Assembly (NCBI RefSeq): GCF_022815725.1
Contig: NZ_JALGRF010000006.1
Span: forward strand, 248,001-312,000
Reading direction: 5' to 3'
From: Streptomyces sp. APSN-46.1
GTDB taxonomy: Bacteria; Actinomycetota; Actinomycetes; Streptomycetales; Streptomycetaceae
DNA length: 64,000 nucleotides
Part shown: positions 1-9,363 of the stretch, one piece after another
How the letters are laid out: the number at the start of each line of letters is the position of its first letter
How positions within the stretch are numbered: the first letter of the stretch is position 1
Program-made: the position numbers and the translations under genes
The notes under the pieces: model-generated
Seen by the model: the letters and a program-made list of their open reading frames with translations, nothing else
Databases searched by the model: none
Told to the model about the DNA's origin: nothing

Positions 1-798
1 GAACAGCCCGCACACGATCCAGCTGGTGCGCTCGGTGGCGACGTACAGCATCACCACGAACACGCCGAAGAAGATCAGCGAGGTGCCGAGGTCGCGTTCG
101 AAGACCAGGACGAGCATGGACAGGATCCATACCGTGACGATCGGCCCGAGCTGGCGCATCGGGGGCAGCCGCACGCCCAGGAATTTCCGGCCGGTCAGCG
201 CGAGCGAATCCCGGGTCATGACCAGATAGCCCGCGAAGAAGATCGCGATCATGATCTTCACGAATTCGCCGGGCTGGAGCGAGAACCCGAACAGGATGAT
301 CCAGCGCTTGGCGCCGTACGTGTCGGCCCCGAAGAACGCCGGCGCGATCAGCAGCACCAGTGCCACGGCCATCGTGATGTAGATGAACCGCTGCAGCAGG
401 CGGTGATCGCGCACCAGCGCCAGCACCAGGATGCAGGCGGCGACCCCGACCACCGTCCACATCAGCTGGTCGGGGGCGTTCGCCTCGCCCCCGTACCGCT
501 CGATGTAGCTCTGGTCGAGCCGGTGGATCAGCACCAGCCCTAGCCCCGTCAGCAGCATGGCGAGCGGGAGGATCAGCGGATCCGCGTACGCCGCGAACCG
601 GCGTACGCCCAGGTGTCCCACCAGGGACAGCAGGGACATGCTGATCGTGAAGTCGGAGAGGTTGGGCGGCAGCTCGCCGTTCATCGCCAGGCCCGCGGCG
701 GCGTTCCCGAAGACGGCGATGCCGGTGACGAAGACGAGGAGCAGGGCTTCGGTGCGGCGGCGCGCGCCGGCCGCCGTCAGGGGCCTCAGGCCACGCAC
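1..798 (-). CDS. FtsW/RodA/SpoVE-family SEDS protein, C-terminus beyond the window edge
   Basis: This is an integral membrane protein of the SEDS family, peptidoglycan glycosyltransferases or partners of PBPs in elongation, division or sporulation. The visible ~266 residues give repeated hydrophobic segments and the family signature around QPGEFVKIMIAIFFAGYL, then FERDLGTSLIFFGVF. The GTG at 798 is the only start codon after an in-frame stop at 869-871 and leaves a ~16-residue basic N-terminus before the first membrane helix. The gene runs off the left edge, so roughly the last third is missing. Whether it is the FtsW or RodA type cannot be decided here. Confidence 0.85.
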   Translation of the reverse strand, partial: MRGLRPLTAAGARRRTEALLLVFVTGIAVFGNAAAGLAMNGELPPNLSDFTISMSLLSLVGHLGVRRFAAYADPLILPLAMLLTGLGLVLIHRLDQSYIERYGGEANAPDQLMWTVVGVAACILVLALVRDHRLLQRFIYITMAVALVLLIAPAFFGADTYGAKRWIILFGFSLQPGEFVKIMIAIFFAGYLVMTRDSLALTGRKFLGVRLPPMRQLGPIVTVWILSMLVLVFERDLGTSLIFFGVFVVMLYVATERTSWIVCGLF

Positions 799-959
799 GG
801 GATGCCGCCGCCACCGTCCACGGCGCTCTTCGGCGAGGCGCTGGGGGAGGGTGACGGGGGAGGTGACGCCTCACGGGACGGCCGGGAGTTGCCCGGGCCG
901 CCGCTCGGGCCGGAGGCCTTGGGCCAGATCTGCTCGGCAATGAGGCGCTTTATTTTCAT
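786..959 (-). CDS. possible small ORF overlapping the start of the FtsW/RodA-like gene
   Basis: This is a 57-codon frame starting MKIKRLIAEQIWPK and continuing into a Pro/Ser-rich tail. Its stop codon lies 13 bases inside the downstream FtsW/RodA-like gene, an arrangement compatible with translational coupling. It has no recognisable domain and no convincing ribosome binding site next to the ATG, so it may be chance. It is listed because the start of the larger gene has no other visible translation signal. Confidence 0.25.
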   Translation of the reverse strand: MKIKRLIAEQIWPKASGPSGGPGNSRPSREASPPPSPSPSASPKSAVDGGGGIPCVA

Positions 960-1008
960 ACCATCTACGACGGTTGCGCCCTCCCCGTGGTTCCTCCCGA
1001 CGGTCAGC

Positions 1009-1464
1009 TCAGCTGCCGTTGCACTCGCTGTTGTCCCCGCCGCTGCGGCACTGGCGGCTGGGGCCCGAGGTACCGGGGTCGCTGGGGCGCTCCTCCTGCG
1101 GGTGGGCGGCACGGTACGCGGCCGTTCCCATCACGACGAGCAGGATCGCGAGCAGCGCGGCGGCCATGCCCTGCGTGCTGCCGGAGAACGGGGCGCGGGC
1201 GCGGAAGAGGCCGTACGAGGCGAGCGCGGCGAGGAGGCCGAGTACGCCGACGTAGACGAAGAGCCAGGCGTCCGAGCCCCAGGAGAACGGGGGTGGCCCG
1301 GGGGTGGTGTCGTCCCAGTTCGCGAACGCGGCGTAGAAGAAGCCGCCGAGGAGGGCCGCGGCCTCCAGTGCCACCAGGAGGACGGCCAGGACGGCGTCGG
1401 CGGCCCAGTGCACGGGTGTGCGGGGGGTGGCCGTCTCGGTGGTGGGGGCGGGCTCCGTGGTCAT
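1009..1464 (-). CDS. small integral membrane protein of unknown function
   Basis: This 151-residue protein has a Thr/Pro-rich cytoplasmic N-terminus (MTTEPAPTTETATPRTP) and four hydrophobic segments at about residues 22-47, 66-84, 95-115 and nearby. It ends in a polar, Cys-containing tail rich in Ser/Gly. No family is recognised. It lies upstream of, and in the same direction as, the FtsW/RodA-like gene, and could be co-transcribed with it. The ATG at 1464 is the natural start because upstream sequence becomes repeat-like. Confidence 0.65.
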   Translation of the reverse strand: MTTEPAPTTETATPRTPVHWAADAVLAVLLVALEAAALLGGFFYAAFANWDDTTPGPPPFSWGSDAWLFVYVGVLGLLAALASYGLFRARAPFSGSTQGMAAALLAILLVVMGTAAYRAAHPQEERPSDPGTSGPSRQCRSGGDNSECNGS

Positions 1465-1600
1465 GCGGACCAGCGTCGCCGAGCCGGGGCCGGGCCGCCT
1501 GAGTACGCGTACTCAGCCCTGCCGCCGGGGGTCGTGCCGGGGGCCGCGCCCGGGGCCCCGCCCGGGGCCCCGCCCGGCATCTTCGGCCCCGCCGGGCACT

Positions 1601-1741
1601 TTCAGCCCCGTCGGCGTTTGAGTGGGGGTTCCCCCCGGACGGAGTCTGGGGGAGGGTCCGGGCGGAGCCCGGTGCCCGGCCGAGCCGGGTTTGCTGGGGC
1701 GCCGCCCCAGACCCCGCGCCTCAAACGCCGGCGAGGCTGAA
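1601..1741. repeat. dispersed Streptomyces-type inverted repeat
   Basis: Two 22-base arms, TTCAGCCCCGTCGGCGTTTG (1601-1620 and on) and the near-perfect complement ending GGCGAGGCTGAA (1720-1741), match at 20 of 22 positions. They enclose about 97 bases of C/G-rich sequence that can itself fold. Elements with this CTCAAACGCCGGCGAGGCTGA core are common between Streptomyces genes. The role is unknown. Confidence 0.7.
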
Positions 1742-1759
1742 TGTGGCGGGCCCGCGCCT

Positions 1760-1885
1760 CGACCGACCGGCGGCATTGGCCGGAGGGCATCGACCGGGGG
1801 GGAGTGGCCGGACCGCAGTGGCCGGAGGGGAGCGGCCGGCCGGGACCGACCGGCGGCAGTGGCCGGACCGTAGTGGCCGGAAAAG
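1760..1885. repeat. degenerate GTGGCCGGA-type tandem repeats
   Basis: Imperfect repetitions of (a/c)GTGGCCGGAccg with intervening GGCGGCATTGGCC and GACCGGCGGCAGTGGCC. They fill the otherwise gene-free stretch between the membrane protein gene and the groES promoter. No coding potential is supported. Confidence 0.5.
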
Positions 1886-1917
1886 GGTGGCTGGATGGCG
1901 ACCCGCGATCAGCGGGA

Positions 1918-1944
1918 TTGGCACTCCGCTTGACCGAGTGCTAA
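1918..1944. promoter_or_regulatory. CIRCE operator 1 (HrcA site) of groES-groEL1
   Basis: TTGGCACTC-N9-GAGTGCTAA, one base away from the consensus TTAGCACTC-N9-GAGTGCTAA. The -35 hexamer lies inside its loop, so HrcA binding would directly block RNA polymerase. Confidence 0.93.
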
Positions 1945-1959
1945 TCGCCGGAATAGTGT
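1930..1959 (+). promoter_or_regulatory. vegetative promoter of groES-groEL1
   Basis: TTGACC (1930-1935), an 18-base spacer and TAGTGT (1954-1959). Transcription would start near 1966, giving a leader of about 120 bases. The promoter is flanked and overlapped by two CIRCE operators. Confidence 0.8.
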
Positions 1960-1964
1960 CACAC

Positions 1965-1991
1965 CTGGCACTCGCCACCGGTGAGTGCCAA
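1965..1991. promoter_or_regulatory. CIRCE operator 2 (HrcA site) of groES-groEL1
   Basis: CTGGCACTC-N9-GAGTGCCAA. It is less perfect than operator 1 but has the same 9-9-9 geometry. It covers the expected transcription start, a second roadblock 47 bases downstream of the first. Confidence 0.85.
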
Positions 1992-2087
1992 CACAGCGAC
2001 AGGCAGATCCGGCACCCGCGACGACGGATCGACCTGGTCGCCACCTCAGACAGTTAACCCCGGATCTCCGAAGGGGGAGGTCGGATC

Positions 2088-2396
2088 GTGACGACCGCCA
2101 GCTCCAAGGTTGCCATCAAGCCGCTTGAGGACCGCATTGTGGTCCAGCCGCTCGACGCCGAGCAGACCACGGCCTCCGGCCTGGTCATCCCGGACACCGC
2201 GAAGGAGAAGCCCCAGGAGGGCGTCGTCCTCGCCGTGGGCCCGGGTCGCTTCGAGGACGGCCAGCGTCTCCCGCTGGACGTCACCGTCGGCGACATCGTG
2301 CTGTACAGCAAGTACGGCGGCACCGAAGTGAAGTACAGCGGCGAGGAGTACCTCGTCCTCTCGGCTCGCGACGTGCTCGCGATCGTCGAGAAGTAA
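2088..2396 (+). CDS. groES: co-chaperonin GroES (Cpn10)
   Basis: GroES forms the heptameric lid that binds GroEL and closes the protein-folding chamber in the cytosol. The 102-residue product has the full Cpn10 fold signature: KPLEDRIVVQPLDAEQTTASG, the mobile-loop region SGLVIPDTAKEKPQEG, and KYGGTEVKY near the end. The GTG start at 2088 is preceded by a strong GGGGGAGG site at 2071-2079. groEL follows 138 bases downstream in the same direction. Two CIRCE sites at the promoter predict HrcA repression and heat induction. Confidence 0.98.
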   Translation: MTTASSKVAIKPLEDRIVVQPLDAEQTTASGLVIPDTAKEKPQEGVVLAVGPGRFEDGQRLPLDVTVGDIVLYSKYGGTEVKYSGEEYLVLSARDVLAIVEK

Positions 2397-2534
2397 GTCA
2401 CTTCACCAGTTTTGCTTTGAGCTGCGCCCCTGGTCACCCTGCTGATGCCGGGCGGCGAGGGGCGTAGTTCGTTCTAGGCGGTGGCGGTCGCGGTGAGCGG
2501 CCGAGGATCGCAACGAGAGGACTGAACCGCTCCC

Positions 2535-4160
<1,626 letters not shown>

Positions 4161-4176
4161 TCGCGCCCCGCGCAGA

Positions 4177-4213
4177 GAAGGCCCCGTCCCGCGTTTCGTG
4201 GGACGGGGCCTTC
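4177..4213 (+). terminator. terminator of the groES-groEL1 operon
   Basis: A perfect 14-bp stem (GAAGGCCCCGTCCC at 4177-4190 with its complement at 4200-4213) with a 9-base loop, 17 bases after the groEL1 stop. No U-tract follows, as is usual in Streptomyces. Confidence 0.85.
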
Positions 4214-4289
4214 CCCGTGGGACGGGGTCTTCCCCGTGGGACGGGGTCTTCCCCGTGGGACGGGGTCTTCCCCGTGGGACGGGGTCTTC
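4195..4289. repeat. 19-bp tandem repeat derived from the terminator arm
   Basis: Four identical 19-bp units CCCGTGGGACGGGGTCTTC (4214-4232, 4233-4251, 4252-4270, 4271-4289) follow the 3' arm of the groEL1 terminator, which is itself a variant first copy (4195-4213). The array ends 12 bases before the stop of the convergent SnoaL-like gene. Confidence 0.9.
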
Positions 4290-4301
4290 CCCGTGCCGTG
4301 C

Positions 4302-5000
4302 TCAGGATCCGGACACGCCCATCTCGCGCATGAGGCGTCCGACGTCGAAGTGCCACCAGCCTTCCATTATCTCGCCGTTCATACAGCGGAAAGTGGTGGT
4401 CCCGGTGATGTCGTAGGTCTTCCCGGTCGGCGCGACCCCCATGAACTCTCCCTTGTGGGTGCCGTGCCAGGTCCACACGGTGGTGACGAAGTCGCCCTCG
4501 GCCAGCTGGGCCGTCACGTCGAACGTCATGTCGAAGGCCCCGCGCCACATCTGGACGTCCTCGTGCATGACGCCCCGCCCGATGACGGTGGTCTCCTCCT
4601 TGATGAGGTCGTGGTCGATGTAGTTCGTCTCGAAGCACTCGTCGATGAGCGCCATGTTGCCGCCCTGGAGGATCTCCTCGAACACCCGGTTCACGAGCAT
4701 CTTGTTGAGGTTCTCGTCGCGGACCACGTCGAGGTTGGTGAAGGTGGGCATCCCCTCGCACAGCGCCACCATCTCCTGGAACATCTTGTCCGTCTCCGGG
4801 AGTTGGGAGTTCTTCATGGCGTCTTCGTACGAGGGGAACTCGACCACGTCCACGTAGTGGTTCTCGGCTTCGCGGTCCTTGCCCACGACGCTGTGGGTGA
4901 CGGTGCGCTTGCCCTGGCTCTGCGCGATGTAGCGGTCCAGCAGCTGGTTGAGGTCGTCCTGCCGACGGGTCTTGTAATCGATGATCTGTACGAATGTCAT
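4302..5000 (-). CDS. two-domain protein: N-terminal dimeric alpha/beta-barrel-like part and C-terminal SnoaL-like ester cyclase domain
   Basis: A 232-residue protein. Residues 1-90 (MTFVQIIDYKTRRQDDLN...HYVDVVEFPSYEDAMKNS) look like an antibiotic-monooxygenase/stress-barrel type domain. Residues 105-232 look like a SnoaL ester cyclase (NTF2 fold), with GRGVMHEDVQMW, VWTWHGTHKGEFMGVAPTGK and MNGEIMEGWWHFD, where the GTH...GEF...PTGK core is typical. The start at 5000 is chosen over upstream Met codons at 5033 and 5027 because GGGAG lies 9 bases before it. The substrate is unknown. The gene stands alone, convergent with groEL1. Confidence 0.8.
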   Translation of the reverse strand: MTFVQIIDYKTRRQDDLNQLLDRYIAQSQGKRTVTHSVVGKDREAENHYVDVVEFPSYEDAMKNSQLPETDKMFQEMVALCEGMPTFTNLDVVRDENLNKMLVNRVFEEILQGGNMALIDECFETNYIDHDLIKEETTVIGRGVMHEDVQMWRGAFDMTFDVTAQLAEGDFVTTVWTWHGTHKGEFMGVAPTGKTYDITGTTTFRCMNGEIMEGWWHFDVGRLMREMGVSGS

Positions 5001-5097
5001 GGTGGTCTCCCGGGCTGGTTGGGACATGTCCATTTTAGGTAGATTTCGCCCATCCGGCCGGGTTACCGGCGCGTTGCGGAGGCCTGTACCGCGCCTG

Positions 5098-5871
5098 TTA
5101 CCGGGGCCCGTACTTGCGGCCCGTACGCGAGGACACCCCGCCCAGCAGGCCGCGCGGCGTCAGCTTCACCACGCCCATCAACGCCTTGTAGCGCGGGTCC
5201 GGGATCGACACCGTCTTGCCGCGCGCCAGGTCGGCCAGAGCCGCGGCCACCAGCTTGTCGGCGTCGAGCCACATCCAGCCCGGGATGTTGTCCGTCCCCA
5301 TCCCGGCCCGCTGGTGGAACTCCGTGCGCACGAAGCCGGGGCACAGCGCCATCAGCCGCACCCCGGACCCGGCCAGGTCCCTCGCCGCACCCTGGGTGAA
5401 CTGCACGACCCAGGCCTTGCTGGCCCCGTACGTGCCGCGCGGCACGAACGCGGCGACGGAGGCCACGTTGATCACCCCGCCGCGGCCGCGCGAGCGCATC
5501 GACTCGGTGGCCGCCGAGGTCAGCCGCAGCACCGCCTCGATGTGCACCTTCAGCATGGACAGCTCGTCGGCCATGGAGACCTCCAGGTAGCGGCCCTTGT
5601 TGCCGAAGCCGGCGTTGTTGACCAGCAGGTCCACCGGGTGCTTGCGGTCGCCGAGGCGCTGTTCGACCGCCGCGATGCCCTCCTCGGTGGAGAGGTCGGC
5701 GGCCAGCACCTCGGCCTCGATGCCGTGCCGGTCGTGCAGCTCGGTGGCCTGTTCGCCGAGCCGCTCGGTGTCGCGGGCCACCAGTACGAGGTTGTGCCCC
5801 TGGGCGGCGAGCCGCCGGGCGAAGGCGGCGCCGATGCCCGCCGTGGATCCCGTAATCAACGCAGTCGTCAT
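5098..5871 (-). CDS. short-chain dehydrogenase/reductase (SDR)
   Basis: A classical 257-residue NAD(P)-dependent oxidoreductase. The Rossmann glycine motif GSTAGIG is at residues 7-13, NNAG follows in LLVNNAGFGNKGRY, and the catalytic Tyr-Lys pair sits in GTYGASKAW with the Ser upstream in INVASVAAF. The ATG at 5871 directly precedes the glycine motif. The actual substrate cannot be told from sequence. The neighbouring MOSC gene (55 bases upstream, same strand) may be transcribed with it, but no functional link is evident. Confidence 0.9.
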   Translation of the reverse strand: MTTALITGSTAGIGAAFARRLAAQGHNLVLVARDTERLGEQATELHDRHGIEAEVLAADLSTEEGIAAVEQRLGDRKHPVDLLVNNAGFGNKGRYLEVSMADELSMLKVHIEAVLRLTSAATESMRSRGRGGVINVASVAAFVPRGTYGASKAWVVQFTQGAARDLAGSGVRLMALCPGFVRTEFHQRAGMGTDNIPGWMWLDADKLVAAALADLARGKTVSIPDPRYKALMGVVKLTPRGLLGGVSSRTGRKYGPR

Positions 5872-5926
5872 ACGCGCAACCTAGCCGCCCGGGGTGACGG
5901 CGCCGAGTGAACCCGTCCCGGACGCC

Positions 5927-6607
5927 TCAGGGGGCGTCGTGCGAGCCGTACTTCTCGACGTAGCGCCGGACGGTGTCGTGGGCCTGCGGCTCCATCGCCG
6001 CGCCCGCCGCCGCCGTGCGCGGGAGCAGCGCCCGCTCCGTGGTGAAGGCGCGGAACCAGAACTCCACCGTCACCTCGTGGTCCGGACGGTGCAGGACCTC
6101 GACCGGGTCGCCGGGGGAGACCGAGCCCTCCTCGATCACCCGCAGGTACGCGCCGGGCCGGGCCTCCCGGGTGAACCGCCGGACCCAGGCGGGCTCGCCG
6201 AGCGCGCCCTGGAAGGTCCGGCACGGGATGCGCGCCGAGGCCACTTCGAGGACGAGGTCCGCGCCGACCCGCCAGCGTTCGCCGAGCAGGGCGGCGTTCA
6301 CGTCGATGCCGGCGGTGGTGAGGTTCTCGCCGAACACCCCGCCGGGCAGCTCGCGTCCCAGCTCGCGCTCCCACCAGTCCAGGTCCTCGCGGGCGTAGGC
6401 GTACACGGCCTGGTGGTCGCCGCCGTGATGGCGCAGGTCGCAGACGGCGTCGCCCTCGACGCCCCCGCCCGCCGTGCCCTTGGGGCCGGGCGCGAAGACG
6501 CGGACCGGGCCGGGGACGGGCCGCTTGCCGATGCCCGTCACCCCGCCCTCCGCGTCCGTGTACGCGACGGCCGTCGCGCGGCCCAGGTTCACGGAGACGA
6601 GGTGCAT
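5927..6607 (-). CDS. MOSC-domain protein (YiiM type)
   Basis: MOSC domains are the C-terminal beta-barrel module of molybdenum-cofactor sulfurases and of molybdoenzymes that reduce N-hydroxylated compounds; free-standing members resemble E. coli YiiM. The 226-residue product shows HHGGDHQAVYAY, GENLTTAGIDVNAALLGERW and the conserved Cys in ARIPCRTFQGAL. The start at 6607 (MHLVSVNLGR) is preferred to an upstream in-frame Met because the added residues are low complexity. It is divergent from the LysR-type gene, 130 bases away. Confidence 0.88.
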   Translation of the reverse strand: MHLVSVNLGRATAVAYTDAEGGVTGIGKRPVPGPVRVFAPGPKGTAGGGVEGDAVCDLRHHGGDHQAVYAYAREDLDWWERELGRELPGGVFGENLTTAGIDVNAALLGERWRVGADLVLEVASARIPCRTFQGALGEPAWVRRFTREARPGAYLRVIEEGSVSPGDPVEVLHRPDHEVTVEFWFRAFTTERALLPRTAAAGAAMEPQAHDTVRRYVEKYGSHDAP

Positions 6608-6737
6608 GGCGAGAAGGCTAGCCGGACCTTCCGGTTCCGGGTCCCTCCCAGCGGCTCTCCGTGGCCCTCCCGGCGACCGTCTCAAAGGTACGGGGGGACA
6701 TTCGCGGCGAGGTCAAAGCGGGGCTTATGCTCAGAGG

Positions 6738-7637
6738 GTGATCGAGGCACGTCATCTCCGGGTACTGCGCGCTGTCGCCGGGACCGGGTCCTTCTCCGCC
6801 GCCGCCCGCGAGCTCGGCTGCACCCAGCCGGCCGTCTCCCAGCAGATGAAGGCGCTGGAGCAGTCGGCCGGCACCCCGCTGCTCATCCGCACCGGGCGCG
6901 AGATGCGGCTCACCCAGGCGGGTGAGGCGCTGGTCCGGCACGCCGCCGGGATCCTGGCGGGGCTGACCGCCGCCGAGGAGGAGGTCGCCGCCATCGCCGG
7001 GCTGCGCGCGGGCCGGGTCCGGCTCGTGTCCTTCCCGAGCGGGAGCTCCACCCTGGTGCCGACCGCGCTCGCGGCGATGCGCGCCGAGCACCCCGGTACC
7101 CGTATCTCGCTGGTCGAGGCCGAGCCGCCGCGTTCCGTGGAGATGCTCCGCGAGGGTGAATGCGATCTGGCGCTGGCCTTCCGGTACGGCGGGTCGGCCG
7201 GGTCGGCCGCCGAGTGGGAGGACCTCGTGGTGCGGCCGCTGCTGACCGACCGGCTCGTCGGGCTGGTTCCCGAGGCGCACCGGCTGGCCGGCGCCGAGCG
7301 GGTGGGCATGGCGCAACTCGCCGACGAGCCCTGGATCGCGGGCTGTCCGCGCTGCCGCCGCCATCTGGTGGAGGTGTGCGAGGGCGCGGGCTTCACCCCG
7401 CGCATCGACTTCGCCACCGACGACTACCCCGCGGTGGTCGGCCTGGTGGGCGCGGGGCTGGGGGTCGCGGTGCTGCCGGAGCTCGCGGTGGAGTCCGTAC
7501 GGGCCAAGGGTGTGAGCACCCTGATCGTGGAACCGGCCGTGGAGCGGGAGGTCGTGGCGCTGACCTTGCCCGACCTGGCCAGGGTCCCGGCCGTGGCCGC
7601 GACCCTGGCCGAGCTGGAGCGGGCCGCCACGCGCTGA
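6738..7637 (+). CDS. LysR-family transcriptional regulator
   Basis: A 299-residue regulator. The N-terminal winged helix-turn-helix (residues 1-60: LRVLRAVAGTGSFSAAARELGCTQPAVSQQ) is followed by a periplasmic-binding-protein-like effector domain from about residue 90. The GTG at 6738 has no ribosome binding site, but a TATGCT -10 element at 6726-6731 would start transcription at the GTG itself, so the mRNA is probably leaderless. It is divergent from the MOSC gene, the usual target position for a LysR regulator. The effector is unknown. Confidence 0.9.
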   Translation: MIEARHLRVLRAVAGTGSFSAAARELGCTQPAVSQQMKALEQSAGTPLLIRTGREMRLTQAGEALVRHAAGILAGLTAAEEEVAAIAGLRAGRVRLVSFPSGSSTLVPTALAAMRAEHPGTRISLVEAEPPRSVEMLREGECDLALAFRYGGSAGSAAEWEDLVVRPLLTDRLVGLVPEAHRLAGAERVGMAQLADEPWIAGCPRCRRHLVEVCEGAGFTPRIDFATDDYPAVVGLVGAGLGVAVLPELAVESVRAKGVSTLIVEPAVEREVVALTLPDLARVPAVAATLAELERAATR

Positions 7638-7712
7638 CGGCGACACGCCGACAGTCGTGGGCCGCCACGCGCCGGCGGCGACACGCCGAAGGCCGTGCGC
7701 CGTCGGCTGTGC

Positions 7713-7796
7713 GCTCCAGTCGGCGCGCTCCAGTCAGATCGCTCCAGTCAGATCGCTCCGGTCAGCGAGCTCCAGTCAATGCGCTCCGGTCAGTGG
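7713..7796. repeat. 14-bp tandem repeat, six copies
   Basis: Six consecutive 14-base units of the form GCTCCRGTCAGATC (starts 7713, 7727, 7741, 7755, 7769, 7783), with the last four to six bases diverging. The array runs from just after the lysR gene into the last codons of the convergent whiD gene. Confidence 0.85.
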
Positions 7797-8116
7797 CGAG
7801 TGGTTGGTCCGATCGCGCTCGACGCGGGGATCAGGCGATGCCGCGCCCGGCCCATCAGCTCTTCGCGTTCGTCCTCGGTGAGGCCGCCCCAGACCCCGTA
7901 GGGCTCGCGGACGGCGAGTGCGTGAGCGGCGCATTCCGAACGCACCGGGCAACGCATGCAGACCTCTTTAGCCGAGGCCTCACGCGCGCTCCTGGCCGCG
8001 CCCCGCTCGCCTTCCGGGTGGAAGAACAGGGAGCTGTCGACCCCGCGGCAAGCTGCCAGCAGCTGCCAGTCCCAGAGGTCGGCGTTCGGTCCGGGGAGGC
8101 GGGAGAAATCTGCCAT
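7790..8116 (-). CDS. whiD: WhiB-family iron-sulfur regulator WhiD
   Basis: WhiD is a [4Fe-4S] Wbl protein needed for late spore maturation in Streptomyces; Wbl proteins bind the principal sigma factor. The 108-residue product has the four cluster ligands (AACRGVD and CMRCPVRSEC) and the GVWGGLTEDERE turn. The identity rests on family, size and its place beside bldM, as in S. coelicolor. The start at 8116 (MADFSRLP) has GAGGGAC upstream; longer versions add residues without Wbl similarity. The 14-bp repeat array overlaps the last codons, so the extreme C-terminus may vary between strains. Confidence 0.9.
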   Translation of the reverse strand: MADFSRLPGPNADLWDWQLLAACRGVDSSLFFHPEGERGAARSAREASAKEVCMRCPVRSECAAHALAVREPYGVWGGLTEDEREELMGRARHRLIPASSAIGPTTRH

Positions 8117-8352
8117 GGGTAGTCCCTCTTGGTGCCGGTACTGAGGCGGATACGGGCATGTCTCCAACGGGTTTCCACACCTACTGTCGTAGTAGATGTA
8201 AATATGACTCATTGGGAATCTAGCCTCAGACACGTGGCAAACGGAAGGAAAGCCGCCAAATAGGGCATAGCTCCAGATGGACGACAGATGGCGCGCGCCT
8301 CCCGCGTGGTGATCGGTTCCTCACGTAGAGTGCCGAAGGTGCCTGTCCGACC

Positions 8353-8380
8353 CGTAACTCTTTCGAGTGACCATCGTTGA
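8353..8380 (+). promoter_or_regulatory. sigma-BldN-type promoter of bldM
   Basis: CGTAAC (8353-8358), a 16-base spacer and CGTTGA (8375-8380) match the known bldM promoter read by the developmental ECF sigma factor BldN. It lies 127 bases before the bldM start. The rest of the 390-base whiD-bldM gap holds no gene; the whiD promoter must lie there but was not identified with confidence. Confidence 0.75.
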
Positions 8381-8506
8381 GAGTGCGAAGGCGGTTGAAA
8401 GAAGAAGTTCCCGGACATGTGTCCGAGAGCATCGACCGCACAGGTGACGATACGTACCAGCCTGGAGGCTCAAGGTGACGCGCATCAGCAGCTGCGGAGG
8501 GCGGTC

Positions 8507-9118
8507 ATGACATCCGTCCTCGTCTGCGACGACTCCCCGCTTGCCCGAGAGGCGCTCCGTCGCGCGGTTGCCACCGTGCCCGGCGTCGAGCGTGTGACGA
8601 CGGCTGCCAACGGCGAGGAAGTCCTCCGCCGCTGGGGTGCCGACCGCTCCGACCTGATTCTGATGGATGTACGGATGCCCGGGCTGGGTGGTGTGGAGAC
8701 GGTTCGCCGACTGCTCTCGGCCGACCCGGGCGCCCGCATCATCATGCTGACGGTGGCCGAGGACCTGGACGGCGTGGCCCTCGCGGTCGCCGCCGGCGCC
8801 CGGGGCTATCTGCACAAGGACGCCTCGCGCGCCGAACTGCGGGCCACGGTCACCCAGGCTCTCGCCGACCCGACCTGGCGACTGGCCCCGCGCCGGCTCC
8901 GCTCGGCCGAGATGGGCGCCGCGCCCACGCTCACCGCGCGCGAGATCCAGGTCCTGGAGGGCATGAGCCACGGCCGGTCCAACGCCGAGATCGGGCGCGA
9001 GCTCTTCCTCTCCGAGGACACGGTCAAGACCCATGCCCGCAGGCTGTTCAAGAAGCTGGGCGCCTCGGACCGGGCGCACGCCGTGGCGCTCGGGTTCCGC
9101 TGGGGCCTGGTCCGCTGA
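8507..9118 (+). CDS. bldM: developmental response regulator BldM
   Basis: BldM is an atypical NarL/FixJ-type response regulator essential for aerial mycelium; it acts as a homodimer or with WhiI. The 203 residues give a receiver domain (DDSPLAREAL, acceptor-site LMDVRMPGLGG, LHKDAS) and a LuxR-type helix-turn-helix (LTAREIQVLEGMSHGRSNAEIG, DTVKTHARRLFKKLG). The ATG at 8507 has CGGAGG upstream and reproduces the expected length. The gene lies between whiD and shbA in the order known from other Streptomyces. Confidence 0.95.
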   Translation: MTSVLVCDDSPLAREALRRAVATVPGVERVTTAANGEEVLRRWGADRSDLILMDVRMPGLGGVETVRRLLSADPGARIIMLTVAEDLDGVALAVAAGARGYLHKDASRAELRATVTQALADPTWRLAPRRLRSAEMGAAPTLTAREIQVLEGMSHGRSNAEIGRELFLSEDTVKTHARRLFKKLGASDRAHAVALGFRWGLVR

Positions 9119-9363
9119 CCGCACGTCCGCCGGCCGGCTCGTGGGAGCGGTCCCGCCCGCCACCGGCGGGCGGGGCGGCGCGCCGCCCGTTCCGCTGCCG
9201 CCGCGCGTGTCCCGCCGTACCCGGTGCGCGCCCGGGGGTTGGCGGGGCACAATCCGGGGGACGTGTCGCTTCGTGCGCGATGCCGCATCCTTGAGTGTGT
9301 GGCCGCAATACGGAGATGGGGCATCGGGGACCATTCGGGCCGAGCGGAGGGGGGGTGCAGACC

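Noticed and set aside
7788..7815. GGTCAGTG word resembling the damage motif near the end of whiD
   Set aside because: It belongs to the 14-bp repeat array and lacks a TAnnnT at the required spacing.
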